DNA of 64,000 nucleotides, taken from positions 6,929,501 through 6,993,500 of the forward strand of contig NC_051104.1 of assembly GCF_901709675.1 (NCBI RefSeq), given 5' to 3'. This DNA comes from Syngnathus acus. Taxonomy: Eukaryota; Chordata; Actinopteri; Syngnathiformes; Syngnathidae. The notes under the pieces are model-generated. The model worked only from the letters and a program-made list of their open reading frames with translations. It did not search any database and was not told the DNA's origin. The position numbers and the translations under genes were made by a program. Within the stretch, counting starts at the first letter, position 1; every line of letters begins with the position of its first letter. Of this stretch, positions 13,074-25,000 are shown in pieces.

Positions 13074-14635
13074 CTACACACTGAACATATCCATTCTGAT
13101 ACTACTGAAGCTCGCGTCTAGGCCAGAGGCCGGCTTTGCCTTGACTTCCAACGCGTTATCTAAGTCGTCCAGCTTCTGGCTTAGCTCATTGTCAGACTCA
13201 TCTGAACAACTCTCGGTGGGTAGTGAAGTTGGAACCCCTGAGGTGCTGCAGGAAGTTGAGGTAACCGTTGACGGCGAGGATAGGGAGGGAGGAGGAGAGG
13301 CTGACGGGGAGGAGGAGGAAGCAGCTTTCTGGGCTGTGGTGGTGGCCTGGTACAAGACATTAGGCCAGGACTTCATGGACAAGCGAGACAGATGAGGAAA
13401 GGTGTTATTAGAAGAAGCTGCAGACTGCGAGGTAGATGTGGTGTTAGGAGTAGGGGAGCAGACAGAATGAGGTAATAATCTAGTATGCTCTTTGGCATTT
13501 CTCATTGCTTGTTTGATTGTTTTCTCTTTGTGCAAGCTCGACTGAAGGTGTTGGCCAAGTGCTTCGTTCCCATTGACGACCACATTGCAGGCGACGCACG
13601 AGTAGTTGCTCACTGCCTTTCGAAGCACCGTCTCTTGCGGATCACTAAAAGTGTGTCCAAAGTAGCAGAGGGATTTTTGATGACGCAGCACAGAATCTTC
13701 GTCAGCAAAAATCATCTGGCACTTTCTGCATATAAACTCATGCTTGATGGACGGTACAATAAAAGCATCTGGAAAGTCCTTGGTACTTTTGGTATCTGTT
13801 TTCGGTTCTTCTTTTGTGCTTTCTGTTGAAGAGCCCGTGTTGGTTTCATCCTTAGTATCATTAGCTTCTTTTGGTTTGAAAGAGTTGCTTGTGGTGCCCT
13901 TGGAGCTCTGGGACGTCTTCACAGCGGTCAATTTCTGTTGCTGCTTCTGCTGTTGCTCCAGTTGTTTCTGCTGCTGCTGCTGTTGTTGCTTCTGCAGAGA
14001 ATCTTGGAGGGACTGCTGGTACTGCTGATACTGCTGCAGAAGAGCGGTCGGGGAGAGACCAGCAGCCATCGCAGCTTGTGGGACTGCCGCAGGGCCGTAG
14101 GGGAACAGGTTCTCCATCCCACAAAGCGGTGGAAAATACCCCCCCGGTTGAACCCCTCTCGGAAGCTGGGGTGAGAAGCAGTTTGGGAATCCAGGAAAGA
14201 AGTAAGGCAGGAATTGGCCTCCCAAGAAAGAGCTGGGATCACCGGCGGCCAGAGCGCTCTGAAGGGCCTGCAGCTTCGCTGTGTCCAGTGGAGGCTCACT
14301 TCCTGCTTTTCCTGCAGCTGGTTTCTCCCTCTTCTTGGCCACGCTGGGAGTCGCGGGCCGTGAGCTGCTCTCTTTCTCGCTGCCCTTTGTCTTCATCTGT
14401 GGTGGCTTGTCTCCTGTTGTTTTACTGTTGTCTCTCTCTGAGTCTTTCCCTTGCTGCTCTGTATTATTTACTGCTGCCAAAGGTGTGGAGGGAACAGGAG
14501 GAGGAGGAGGAGGAGGAGGTGGAGGAGGAGGAGTCTGCAGAATAGTCTTGGTTGGGGTAGTGCTGAGAGACATGGCAGGAGATGGGGTGGCTGGAGTAGG
14601 GAACCCAAGCATGCCAGCACCAGGAGATGCTAAAG
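13074..14635 (-). CDS. zfhx4: zfhx4 coding exon 11 (C-terminal region, residues 3237-3756, stop)
   Basis: This exon encodes [22 protein letters not shown], a 12-Pro run (14496-14531), the family block [29 protein letters not shown], a Gln-rich stretch (YQQYQQSLQ...), and two C2H2-like units ([10 protein letters not shown]...C and [10 protein letters not shown]...H). It then encodes [38 protein letters not shown], and the ending [22 protein letters not shown] with TAG at 13076-13074. The end matches ZFHX4 closely. The acceptor region holds two in-phase AGs six bases apart (ttcag|CTTTAG|CA). I chose the upstream one because a scanning spliceosome meets it first; using the other would remove Leu-Ala. 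Confidence 0.95.
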
Positions 14636-17600
14636 CTGAAATACAGTAGTATATAGATATGGAGATATTCAATATTTAGATATTCAATCACAAATTGGGG
14701 AAATTTGATGTAAAGTTACTTCATTTCTCTCCTTTTTAAACCTCTCATTCAGATTTTGTTATGGATCAAAACTGTCACATGTGCTTTAAGACAACGGCAG
14801 TCAGTCTTCATATAATACTATAAATATGCTGAACCAATCATTAGGAAATGAAAACAAATGAAAGCCATGATAAATATACATTTGTTGTACAAAAATCTCA
14901 TTACCAATTCAACTCTGATGATGAAAATCATGCATGCATTTTACCAAGCATTTGTAATTTCAAAATTGTATTTAAAAATAGGACTTTTCTTACGAACACC
15001 ACTGCGGTACAGAATAAACAGCAGTATCGGAGGATAAAACAGTGCATGATCAAGATCAGTTCATAAAGCTTCGAGTCTATTTTGTCATGGTTTGTCATAC
15101 TAACTCACCAGGTGTGTTGGGTGGGAAAACAGGAAGTGACGATGGCCCGTTGACTCCAGGAAGTAGCACTGGCGGAAGGCCAGAGATCCCCGGGTAGCCC
15201 GAGGGCAGGCTAAGGCCATGAAGTGCGGTGCTGTTGTCCACTGCTGTCTGTTGCTGCTGGCCAGGCAGAGTGAGTCCTTCACCGGCTTTCTTCATGCGAT
15301 CCAGCTCTTGCTGGGCCATCAGCTGTCGGACAGTGGTTGGTGCTAGGTAGTCTTTTTCCCTATCCACCTGGTTTCCCAGGGTTTCTTGCACTTTGGTGAT
15401 GTGCTGCCTGGAGAAGATGTGGTCTCGGATGGACATTCGTGGAGTGTACTTTATACCACACAAAGTGCACTCTGGCCTCGGTCCATCTGGGGAGTTTTGA
15501 CTTATTATGAATGGCTTTCCAATGTTGATCTTGAATTTCTTTTCTTTAGCTCTGGCATTCTGGAACCACACTTGGACAACACGCTTGGGAAGTCCAATCT
15601 CATTGCCCAGCATCTCACACTCTTGCATTGTAGGAGTGCGGTAATCACTAAAACAGGCTTTGAGGACTTTGAGTTGCAGGTTACTCATCTGCGTTCTGAA
15701 TCTTTTATGACCTGGCCTATCTCCAGCATTGGTGCCTTTACCAGACTTGAAGGGGTTACCTGTCCCAAATGGACTCGGAGAACTGGGATCTGTAAGGCTT
15801 GACGATTCACTTCTGTCGTTGATATCGTCCAGGTCATCATCTCGGGAGCTATAGTAGGAGTCACAGTCTTTTCCGGAGAAACTGAGGGCAGGGCTCACCA
15901 TACTGAATTGGAATCGATCACTGCCACCATCAGAACCTGACACCATGCCACCCTTGTTGTCAGTCAACTTGTCCCCTCCGTTAGCTGTGAAGCTTTCAAC
16001 CTCGTTGTTGTTGCCCTCGTCTCCAGTTGTAGCATCACTAATGGCAGTATTAATTGATGACGTCTCATCGAAGTCCATCTTGCTAAGATCGTACGATGAC
16101 AGATCTGCTGAGTTAACATTAGGCCCATCGGTTTCATCACAGTTTTCAGCTTTTAATGATGAAGGGCTTAAGAAGTTTTTTAATTGAGCTTCAGATGGTT
16201 TGACTGGGGTTGATGACGCAGTAGGCAACTCGTAGTCATTTGGCTCAGTCTTGGTAGGCAGCTGTGAGAAGTCAAAGAAATTATACTTTGGGCTATCACC
16301 TCTGTCATTGTCTTGATTCATCATTGGACTTGGTGGCAAACTAAAGCCTGCCTGCTTTGCCTCATGCCAGTGTCGAGATCGTATGTGACTATCTAGAGCT
16401 GACTTGGCTTTGAACAGTGCCCTGCAAAAAGGGCATTTTTTGTGGGACTGGGAGGGTCCAATTGCTCGAAACTGACCCTTTCTCTCTCGAGCGCGAGTGT
16501 TTTGGAACCAAACTTGGACCACTCTCTTTTTCAAGCCCACCTCTCTCGCAATGTGATCCAACATTTTTCTCGTTGGATTGGAATCAATCAGGTATTTGTC
16601 ATAAAGGACCTCAAGTTGTTCAGGTGTGATAGTAGTTCTCAGGCGCTTATCTCGGTGGTGTTCTTCACTACTGTTTCCGCCGTCTTTATCATTGACGCAT
16701 TCGTCCTTATCATCCAATTTTCTCTTCATTGATGCTGACCCTGCGGCAGAGGTCAAACCAGAACCACCTTGTGAAGAGATTTGGGAGAGGCCTCCAGATA
16801 ATAGCTGGCTAGCCATTAGCGGGTTGTTTGGGTCAAATATCATATAAGGCATGTCGATAGGTCTTTCGAGGAACTGCGAGTGCAGAAATTGGTTCTGGGC
16901 TGCCAAGAAATGCATGTGTTGATGTTCCTGCCAGAGCTCCACTGTAGGGAATGCAATCTTACACTGGTCACACTGGTATTGAAGCATCTGGTGTGGGAGG
17001 CTGTTTGTGAGGGAGGAAAGGGCCAGGGAGAGAGGACTAGAGGGCACTGTGGCTGCCTGTGGTTGGGAATGCGGTCTCGACATTGGGGGCTGGGCAACCT
17101 TCTGAGGGGGTGGTTGAGGTGTGCAAGCTTTAGACGGCCTTGGTTCTGGTAGTGATTTGACAACCGGTGAGGGTGCGGTCTCGGTTTTAATTGGGTCACT
17201 TTCAGAACGAGGTTCAAAATCTGGTTTAGGAGAGGCTTTTCCAATGCTAGCACGAGGAGAGGCCATCACAGGGGAGCTTGAGCCAGAGCTGGTAGCAGTT
17301 CCCTGGGAATGTCTGGGTGGCTCTAAAGATTGCTGGCTCATTCTTATTGGAAATTGATCATCTGTGTATTCTTCACATTGGTTTTCCTCATTGCCTTCCT
17401 CATCTTCGTCCTTGTAGCACAGCTTCTTCTGGTGAGTGATCAGGTCAAAGATGCGTGGGAAAACAATGTTGCACTTCTTACACTGGTACTGCATGTTGCT
17501 AGTTCTTATGTAACGTTCATTCGTCAGCTCTTTTTTCTCACTATCTTTAGAATCGGCCTGGTTCTCATAGGTCTTACGGGCTTTCTGACGTGCATTCTGG

Positions 17601-19007
17601 AACCACACAACAATGACTCGTGTTGGTAGATTAAGGACGGTGGAAAGTTGCTCAATTTCATCATCCTTAGGATAGGCATTGGTATCAAAGAAATCTTGAA
17701 GAACCCTCAATTGGTAATCTGTGAATCTGGTTCTGGAAGACCTCTTGTTGATAGTTGACTCAGTCCTGTAGTATTCGTGACTGTTTAGCTGAGTCTCGAT
17801 CCGGATGTCATCCAAAGTAGTAATGGGAGGAATATTAAAATTGTAGGGGGAGTCTTTGCTTCGCTGCCTCTCTTTGAAGAGCGTGTTACGGAACCAGTGC
17901 TTTATGACCTTTTGAGGCAAACCAGACTTCTCTGACATCTCCTGGATTTGCTCTTCATTGGGGGAATTGTTGATGTCAAAGTTGGCACGGAGGATTTTTA
18001 ACTGGTCATCAGTTATTCGAGTTCGCGGTCGCTTAAACTGGGACTGGCGGAGAAAGTTCGGATCGAGCCCCAATTGTTGCTGGCAGAGTTGCGTAAGGTC
18101 GGTGGAGAGAGAATCCATAGTGGGCAGCTGGAGGGCCAATTGATGGGGCAATCCTGGGTGCTGAACGGATTGCATCATGAGGGGTGGGAAAAGGGGCAGA
18201 TCCAAAGGAACAGGAAGTTGCACTTGGGGAGGTGCAGGAGGAGCAGTGGGTGTTGGGGGAGGGTGTGGTGGCTGCAGTGGTGATGTCTGGTGAGTACTTT
18301 GGTGGGAGGTCTGATGGGAGACAGAAACTGGTGATGGTGTCGGCGTTTGCGGCTTGCTCATTGACGTTGAAGTCGATGGAGGTGTTGTCACCGGGGCACT
18401 CACAGGAGGAGGCGGGGGTGGAGGTGGTGGAGGTGGCGGTGGAGGCGGTGGCGTTTCGGGTGAAGCAGGGTTAATTGGGTAGAGTTTGTCATAGGCCTCT
18501 CTGTACTGCTGAGCAAACTTTTCAAGTTCTACATATGGGAAAAACTGACTGTGCACATGCTCTTGGTGGCTTTTGAGAATAAGCATATTGGAGAAGAGCT
18601 TTCCGCACATTCCACACTCAAGCTTATCAGTGTTCATATCCATTTGTTCATTTCCATCTTTATTTTTCTTTTGGTTCCTCTGTCTATTTTCGTTGTATTG
18701 GATGACCAGTTCGAATCCAAAATTCTCCAACAGTGCTTTGGCTGCATTACCCCTCGCTCCTGACACAATCCGAGGAGGAGGAATCAATGGTTCAGAGAAT
18801 TTGGACTTTTTAATATCTTTTGCCCCATCCATTAAAGCGTCACATCCATTTTCCAACTTTGCTCTGTCTTGTTTTTCAAGGTGGTCTTCTGCCTCTTTTG
18901 ACATTTGGATATCTGAAATGGATGCATTGGTGGGCTCCATTTTCGGTTTTTGGTTTAGGATTTGTTGGTTCTTCTGCTGCTGAATCTGTGACTGTGTCTG
19001 AGAGACT

Positions 19008-19039
<32 letters not shown>

Positions 19040-22000
19040 TTGTTGTTGTTGTTGAGCCTGTTGCAGTTGATGCTGCTGTTGCATCTGCTGCTTCAAATCT
19101 TCTAGGAAGGATCCCGTAAGACCTGGCATTCCAAAAGCTGCTGCTGAATGCAGAGCAAGTTCCGGACTTAGATTGAACTCTGCTCCTGGGATGTAGAAGG
19201 GGAATAAGAATTGCGGTTGTTGAAATTGCAGCAATGCTTCTGGGGTCATTGGGAAATGAGGAAAGAAAGCTGGGTTGAGAAATTGAGGCTGGAAGAAAGC
19301 AGCCTGCTGCTGCAGTTCATGTTGAAGTTGCATTTGCAGTTGCGCTGAGGATTGGGCCGACTGGTGGCTGCTTGACTGCGCTGACGCATGGTCGCTAGCT
19401 TGTTTCGTGTTGCTGTTGGTATTAGCGTCTTTGGGTTCCACGGTATTTTCTTTATGAGCGGACGTTGCTCCACTTGGAGCCGAGTCTGTGTTGCTGTTGT
19501 TTCCTTGTGTGCTTGGAGCAGGACTTTTTGCCGGCACTGGACCACTAGTCCCACTGCTATTACTGCTCATTTCAGATTTGGCCGTCCGAGCTTTAGTCTG
19601 ATGGAGTACGGACCTCATGTGAATCTCTAGTGTTGAACTTTGGCTATATGCAACATTGCAAATATTGCATTTGAATGGTTTGTTGTCAATGTTGCTGCTT
19701 GTTTCTTGGGGAACTGGGCTCGATGCCTCTTGAAGGACTTTTTTCAACTTGTGCAGATGGGAAACGGAATTATAGTGGACTAATAAAATATTCTTCTGAG
19801 TGAAAGACTCCTTACATACTGTGCACTTGTAAGGTCTTGAAGGATCTAAAAATTTCTCCATCGTAAAGTTTGGCCCCTTCCTAAATGGTAAGGTCCGTTT
19901 TGGTTCTGCTCCCATGTCATCTATCAGAGAGCTGCTGTCACTTCCGGTAGGACTGGGCTTTTCTTCCTGATCCATTTCATCATCCTTGTCCAAGTCATGC
20001 TCAAACGCTTGAGCTTCCTCCAAAGCCCTGGCTTCACTCTCAGTGATATCGCCATTCAGAGGGAGATTTCCAATCAGCTGTTGCACTTCAACCTCCGTTA
20101 GTTCAGGATGTCCATTCTCTAAATGCTTCCTGAGGGCCAGGAATGTCCTGAAACTACGCTGGCAAAGGCTGCACATAGTGGCTGCTCTGATGGCATGGTA
20201 CTGGGAATGTATCTGGAGCTTCTGCATTGTCTTGAATGCCAGACTGCAGTGATTGCAACGATACTTGTAGACATGGCGATCGGACACTGACAGTTGCTGC
20301 TGCTGCTGTTGGAGCCTCTGGAGTTCACTGAGATGATCCTGAAGCGTATCAGGGGACTTGCTGTCATGCCCTAACCCGCTTGTTCTTCTCCAGTCTGGAG
20401 CCTCTGAGGCCTCCTTTGGGGGCTTCATTTCCTCACCTTGGAGGTCTGATTCATTCTTATCTTGACTTGCCGATTCATCTTTTGAAGAGTTTCCTTCAAG
20501 AAGACAACACAATTTAAAGGTGTCAATTCAGAATTGAAGACCTATGCACAGATGATGTGATTAAAAATGTTGGTCAGTATCTGAACCGAGTGTTGTTTAC
20601 CTTGTGATTTTCCACATTGATCGAGAGACGCTGATGAATCGATGGAAGTCAATCCCTTGTCTTGTCCAATTTGTGGATGAATAGAACTATTTGAGCCTGT
20701 TGTATCAGGTCCAACAACCTATCAAGAGCAAATAGTTTCTCTTTCATTACGACAGCTTCAAAATGGACAGCGTCAAAAGTTAAATGACAAGGAAGGGTCA
20801 GCTCCAATTTCTGACAGTGAGGACAATAGTTTCAAAGACAAATGTGCCGTAAAGCTTTTGTAATTGCCAATGAGGACAGCGGGGTCACTTTGTTTTTGTG
20901 ATGAAATGATGGCATGCAATTACAGGCAATTACATGGACACGTGCACACGGGCTTTACTTACCGTCATAATGAGCTTTTCAACACAGTCAGGTGCCACAC
21001 TGTGAAGGTGGGTGAGATGCAGCTGCAGGTGAATCTTGTTGCTGAGGACATCCTGACATAGTGGGCAGCGGATCACCGGCTGCATGGAATGCTGGGACAT
21101 AACGTGAAGCTGCATACGGTTGGCATCTTTACTGCTGAAGTTGCAATAGGGACACTGCTGAACCTAGAAGAAAAAATGTAGGTGGTTTTAATTACTATAT
21201 TCGCATGTAATACAGCCAGATGAACCGATTTATAATATGGCTGGAGATCTTTTGGACTGCAATGGGTTAAAATGATCAGCATCTGGGAAATGGAATCTCC
21301 ATACGTGAAGATCTCTATTACCACGTTTTAAAGTTGTGTACTGTCCCAAGCTACGTCACCAGGCACTCATTACTGAGAGTATGCGGAACATAGCTGCCAC
21401 TCTACCACCTGTCTTAATAGAATCCATTTCTGAAATGACAAAGTCTTCCACCCTTATAGGACCCAGACGAGCTAATACTCCATAATCTAATTTAAAAACA
21501 CATTTTTTAAAGAGATGCAAACTGGGGCGCCACAAGATGAGTATAGGTATTCTATTTCAGAAGATGATGACTTTCCTGATATTAAAAAAGCTCCACCAAT
21601 GGAGGTGTTTAACCCTTTCCCAAAAAAATGAAGCTTACTATCTTTCTATTTTCTCTACTGTTTATTCTGTTCAGGGTCAAGGCAGGAGTTGGAGTGTATC
21701 CCAACTGACTGGGTGAAAGGCAGACAATACTCTGAATTGATTGGCAGTCAATAACAAGGGTTGTGAATGGAGTGGGAATTGATCTCACTTCAACTGCGTG
21801 AAAGTCAGCTACTACACAACCAACCGCATTGAAACCAGAGGGAGCAATGACTAGTTTGCCTCAATCACTTCACAGGTAGAAATATTGGATGTATAGTCAT
21901 CTTCATTAAATAGTATGTTTTAATACAGTCGGCTATCCTGAAAGAAAAAAAAAACTAAGTCAGACATCAATATGGTTTAGCAGACACAAATAAGCCTGCA

Positions 22001-25000
22001 GTTGTGTTGCCTTTGAAAACAGTAACAAATCTCTCAGTGCACCTCAAACATTTTGAGGATGAGTTACATCAAACCTTCACACCGCCTGGGGATTTTTCCA
22101 ACATAGTTCAACTTGTGTCACACAACTGAAAGATTCTGCAAAGCGGTACCTGTTCAGCGGTAGAGCTCCTCGCTTCAACAGATTTGGGTCTTTTGGGTGG
22201 ACTTTCAATTTGTTGATCGGGCTGGAGTGAATGTTTCACCGCAGTGTTCTGTCCACTTGATTCTTTGGATGTGGCATTCACTCCTTAAATGGGGAAGAGA
22301 AAAAAATGTATTTTAAATAAAGCATGAGTCATGAAACAAACCTGGAACTGTTCAAAATGATAACAAACATGATTCGAAAATATTTTGTCCATTTGGTTTT
22401 CATTTTACAGAAAGCAATGATACTCAATCTATGATGTCTTCATGTACTGTGGATACAAAGACATTTCAAGGAGACGTATAGGTGATCATTTAAAAGCTTT
22501 GACACCGACACAACTTAAGCTTACAGGCACGGGCTGCATAACTCATGCACACCCCTAACGCACACACTTCCTGCCTTGAGGCCATGTGAAATGGAGAAAA
22601 CTCAGGCAGGCTCATTATCACAGCACGACATACATTAAATGTTATGGTAATATTATACACTTCATTAGATCATATACATTTCCTCAGCTGCTTCAACTGT
22701 GCCTCTGTCTGCACAAGATGCAACATTTTGGGAGGGGGGGGGGGGGCGGCGTTGGTCACGGCTGGTGGTACAGTAGTACGTGTGTCAGTTTGTACGTGCA
22801 TGTGTAAGTGTGTATGACGTTAACAAACAGCGCCCTGTATGGGGAGATCAGCCTCTGGTTGTATTTAGTGATAAATCTTTCATTAGCTTCATCCTCGCAT
22901 ACAAGGCACTGCAGCTCAACACAGCTGGTGCAAAACAAAGACCCGGCAACAGACCCCCCCCCCCCAAAGTCATCCTCCACAAACCCCTCCCACGCCTGGT
23001 CACTCAAGGCAATATGCGAGCCTCACTCTTGCGAATCAACGCTTCACGCTAGATGCACAAAGGGAAAAAACAGGGGGGGAATCAAAGCGCTGATACGTGG
23101 AGAGGGGATAGAAGAAGGAAAAAATACATTTCATATTATTCCATGCTCATGTTTTTATTGGGTGCATATCAATTCCTCTGGCCCGTTCATGCATTTTAAT
23201 TCTGTTGCATTAAGTAGGCGTTCCACTTATTTTATTTGTAATCCCCTATATCTGGAGCCTGAAATATTGGCCTGTCAAGGGAAGTGACAAGAGAGAAGGG
23301 GGGGAAGGAAGAAAAAAAAAGGGGGGGGGCACGCACACAAGGGCACAATGTGAATTTCCAAGAACATCCGAAAATTGGACCGCAGCTCAGAATAGCAAGG
23401 TAATCTTGTCTTACGCCGCTTGCCACGGCCCCTGCAGGGCTTACATGCGTGTTGCTGTGCATGTATGCGTGTACATCGTCTTCCATGACAGGCCTCCTGC
23501 GCCACTTTATTGCAGCCATCATATAGGCTGACCTTTCGGCTCTCTGGCGCCCAACCTCTCCAATTCATTATGAGCGATTCTAATTTCAACTTTCAATTTT
23601 TGCCTCCGTCTTTCACTCAATTTGCAACTAAATTGCATTCTTGCGAGTGGAGATGAGGCGATTGTCAGACAAGAGCCCGCAAACACATTTACATGGCGGA
23701 TGGGAGCGAGGCCACACATCACCATTGATTACTGTCATAGTGAACGCAAATGTTGGTGTAATGGCCGCACGCTTGGTTGTGTGTCTGTTTTTGATGTCGA
23801 TTTGTCTCGGTACTTTCATCAAGAAAAAGAGTTGGCCTAACCTTGAATGCCGAGAGAGCCGATCTCTCTCTGGCCACTTAGGAGATTTAAATGGCGAGCC
23901 CTGCCGGTGCATAATGAAGCCGTTTGGAGAAATGCCTTCTAAAATCGAGTGTCCTTCAAACATACCTGAAGCCCAATTGTGCACAATGGGCTAAAAGCAC
24001 AATTCAAATCGCAGCTATGATTTTATGAGAGAAAATCAAATATCCATTTGCCGCTTTTTGCTCTCAAAGTCTGCATGGCAAGAATCATTAAAAAATAATA
24101 ATGGGGGTGAGCGGGATCCAGAAGATGGCAACCACCCCCCTCGTTTTCCTTTGTCTGCATCCTAACACTTAATGACTGCACTTTTCCCCTCCTCCCTCTT
24201 CTTTGCCGTCCACCATCCCTCCATCCTCATGTGGACTCCACCAGCTGCAGGCCAGTGAAGCGGAGGGGCCGAATAAACCTGACACCCCGTAACCACTGCG
24301 AGCCACCCCTCCCACACGCCACCAATGACAAATGTCTGCATGCAGCAGGACCTGGCTTGATTAGATGAATCAAAAGGAGATTTATGACACTCGCCCCCCT
24401 TTTGCATTTCAGGGGGGGAGAGCGCAGCACACTCGCCACCCATCTTTATTTGCAACTGTCAGTGGTGTTTAGGGTGTCACGGATGCGCACTTACAAAGCA
24501 AGTACGGTCGCAGATGGAGTGAAGTAAAGAGCAGTGGAGGGAGGGAGGGAGAGTTGAAAACAAGAAGCATGTGAGCTCATCTTTTAAATAAAACTGCATG
24601 TAGGCTTAAAGAAAGTATTATATACCTTCTTTTTCTTAAATTTTTGCAAAAATCGACTGCCAAATTTTGACAATTATCAACAATAATACTGATACTGTAG
24701 TTTATCAAAAACGGCTCTCTGACGGCAGCATCAACATTGAGCCTCACTTTCTATCAAGAATATAATGTGATTGTTTGCGACCAAAAACTTTTTCATTTCG
24801 CACAAACTTAACCTACTTTGACCTTGAGCGAGCGACTGAGCAATTAGAGCTCATTCCCGACAATGTCATGAAAAGACGAAAGGCTCCACAACTTAAACGG
24901 AAGCAGGCTGGGTGGCGGCAGCTTGGATTTAGTATTCAATTTAGCACTGCTGAGTCCTGGCAGACTGGCTAAGGTTATGAAGCAGTAAATCTACAAGGGG

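Noticed and set aside
13889-14545. Long + strand open frame (about 218 codons) opposite the last zfhx4 exon
   Set aside because: It is the antisense of conserved coding sequence; its Val/Ser/Ala/Glu-rich peptide follows from the Gln and Pro codons on the other strand, and it matches no family.
23628-23994. Overlapping open frames of about 117 codons on both strands
   Set aside because: Neither peptide shows a recognisable domain, and splice sites or start context are absent. The region is better viewed as non-coding.
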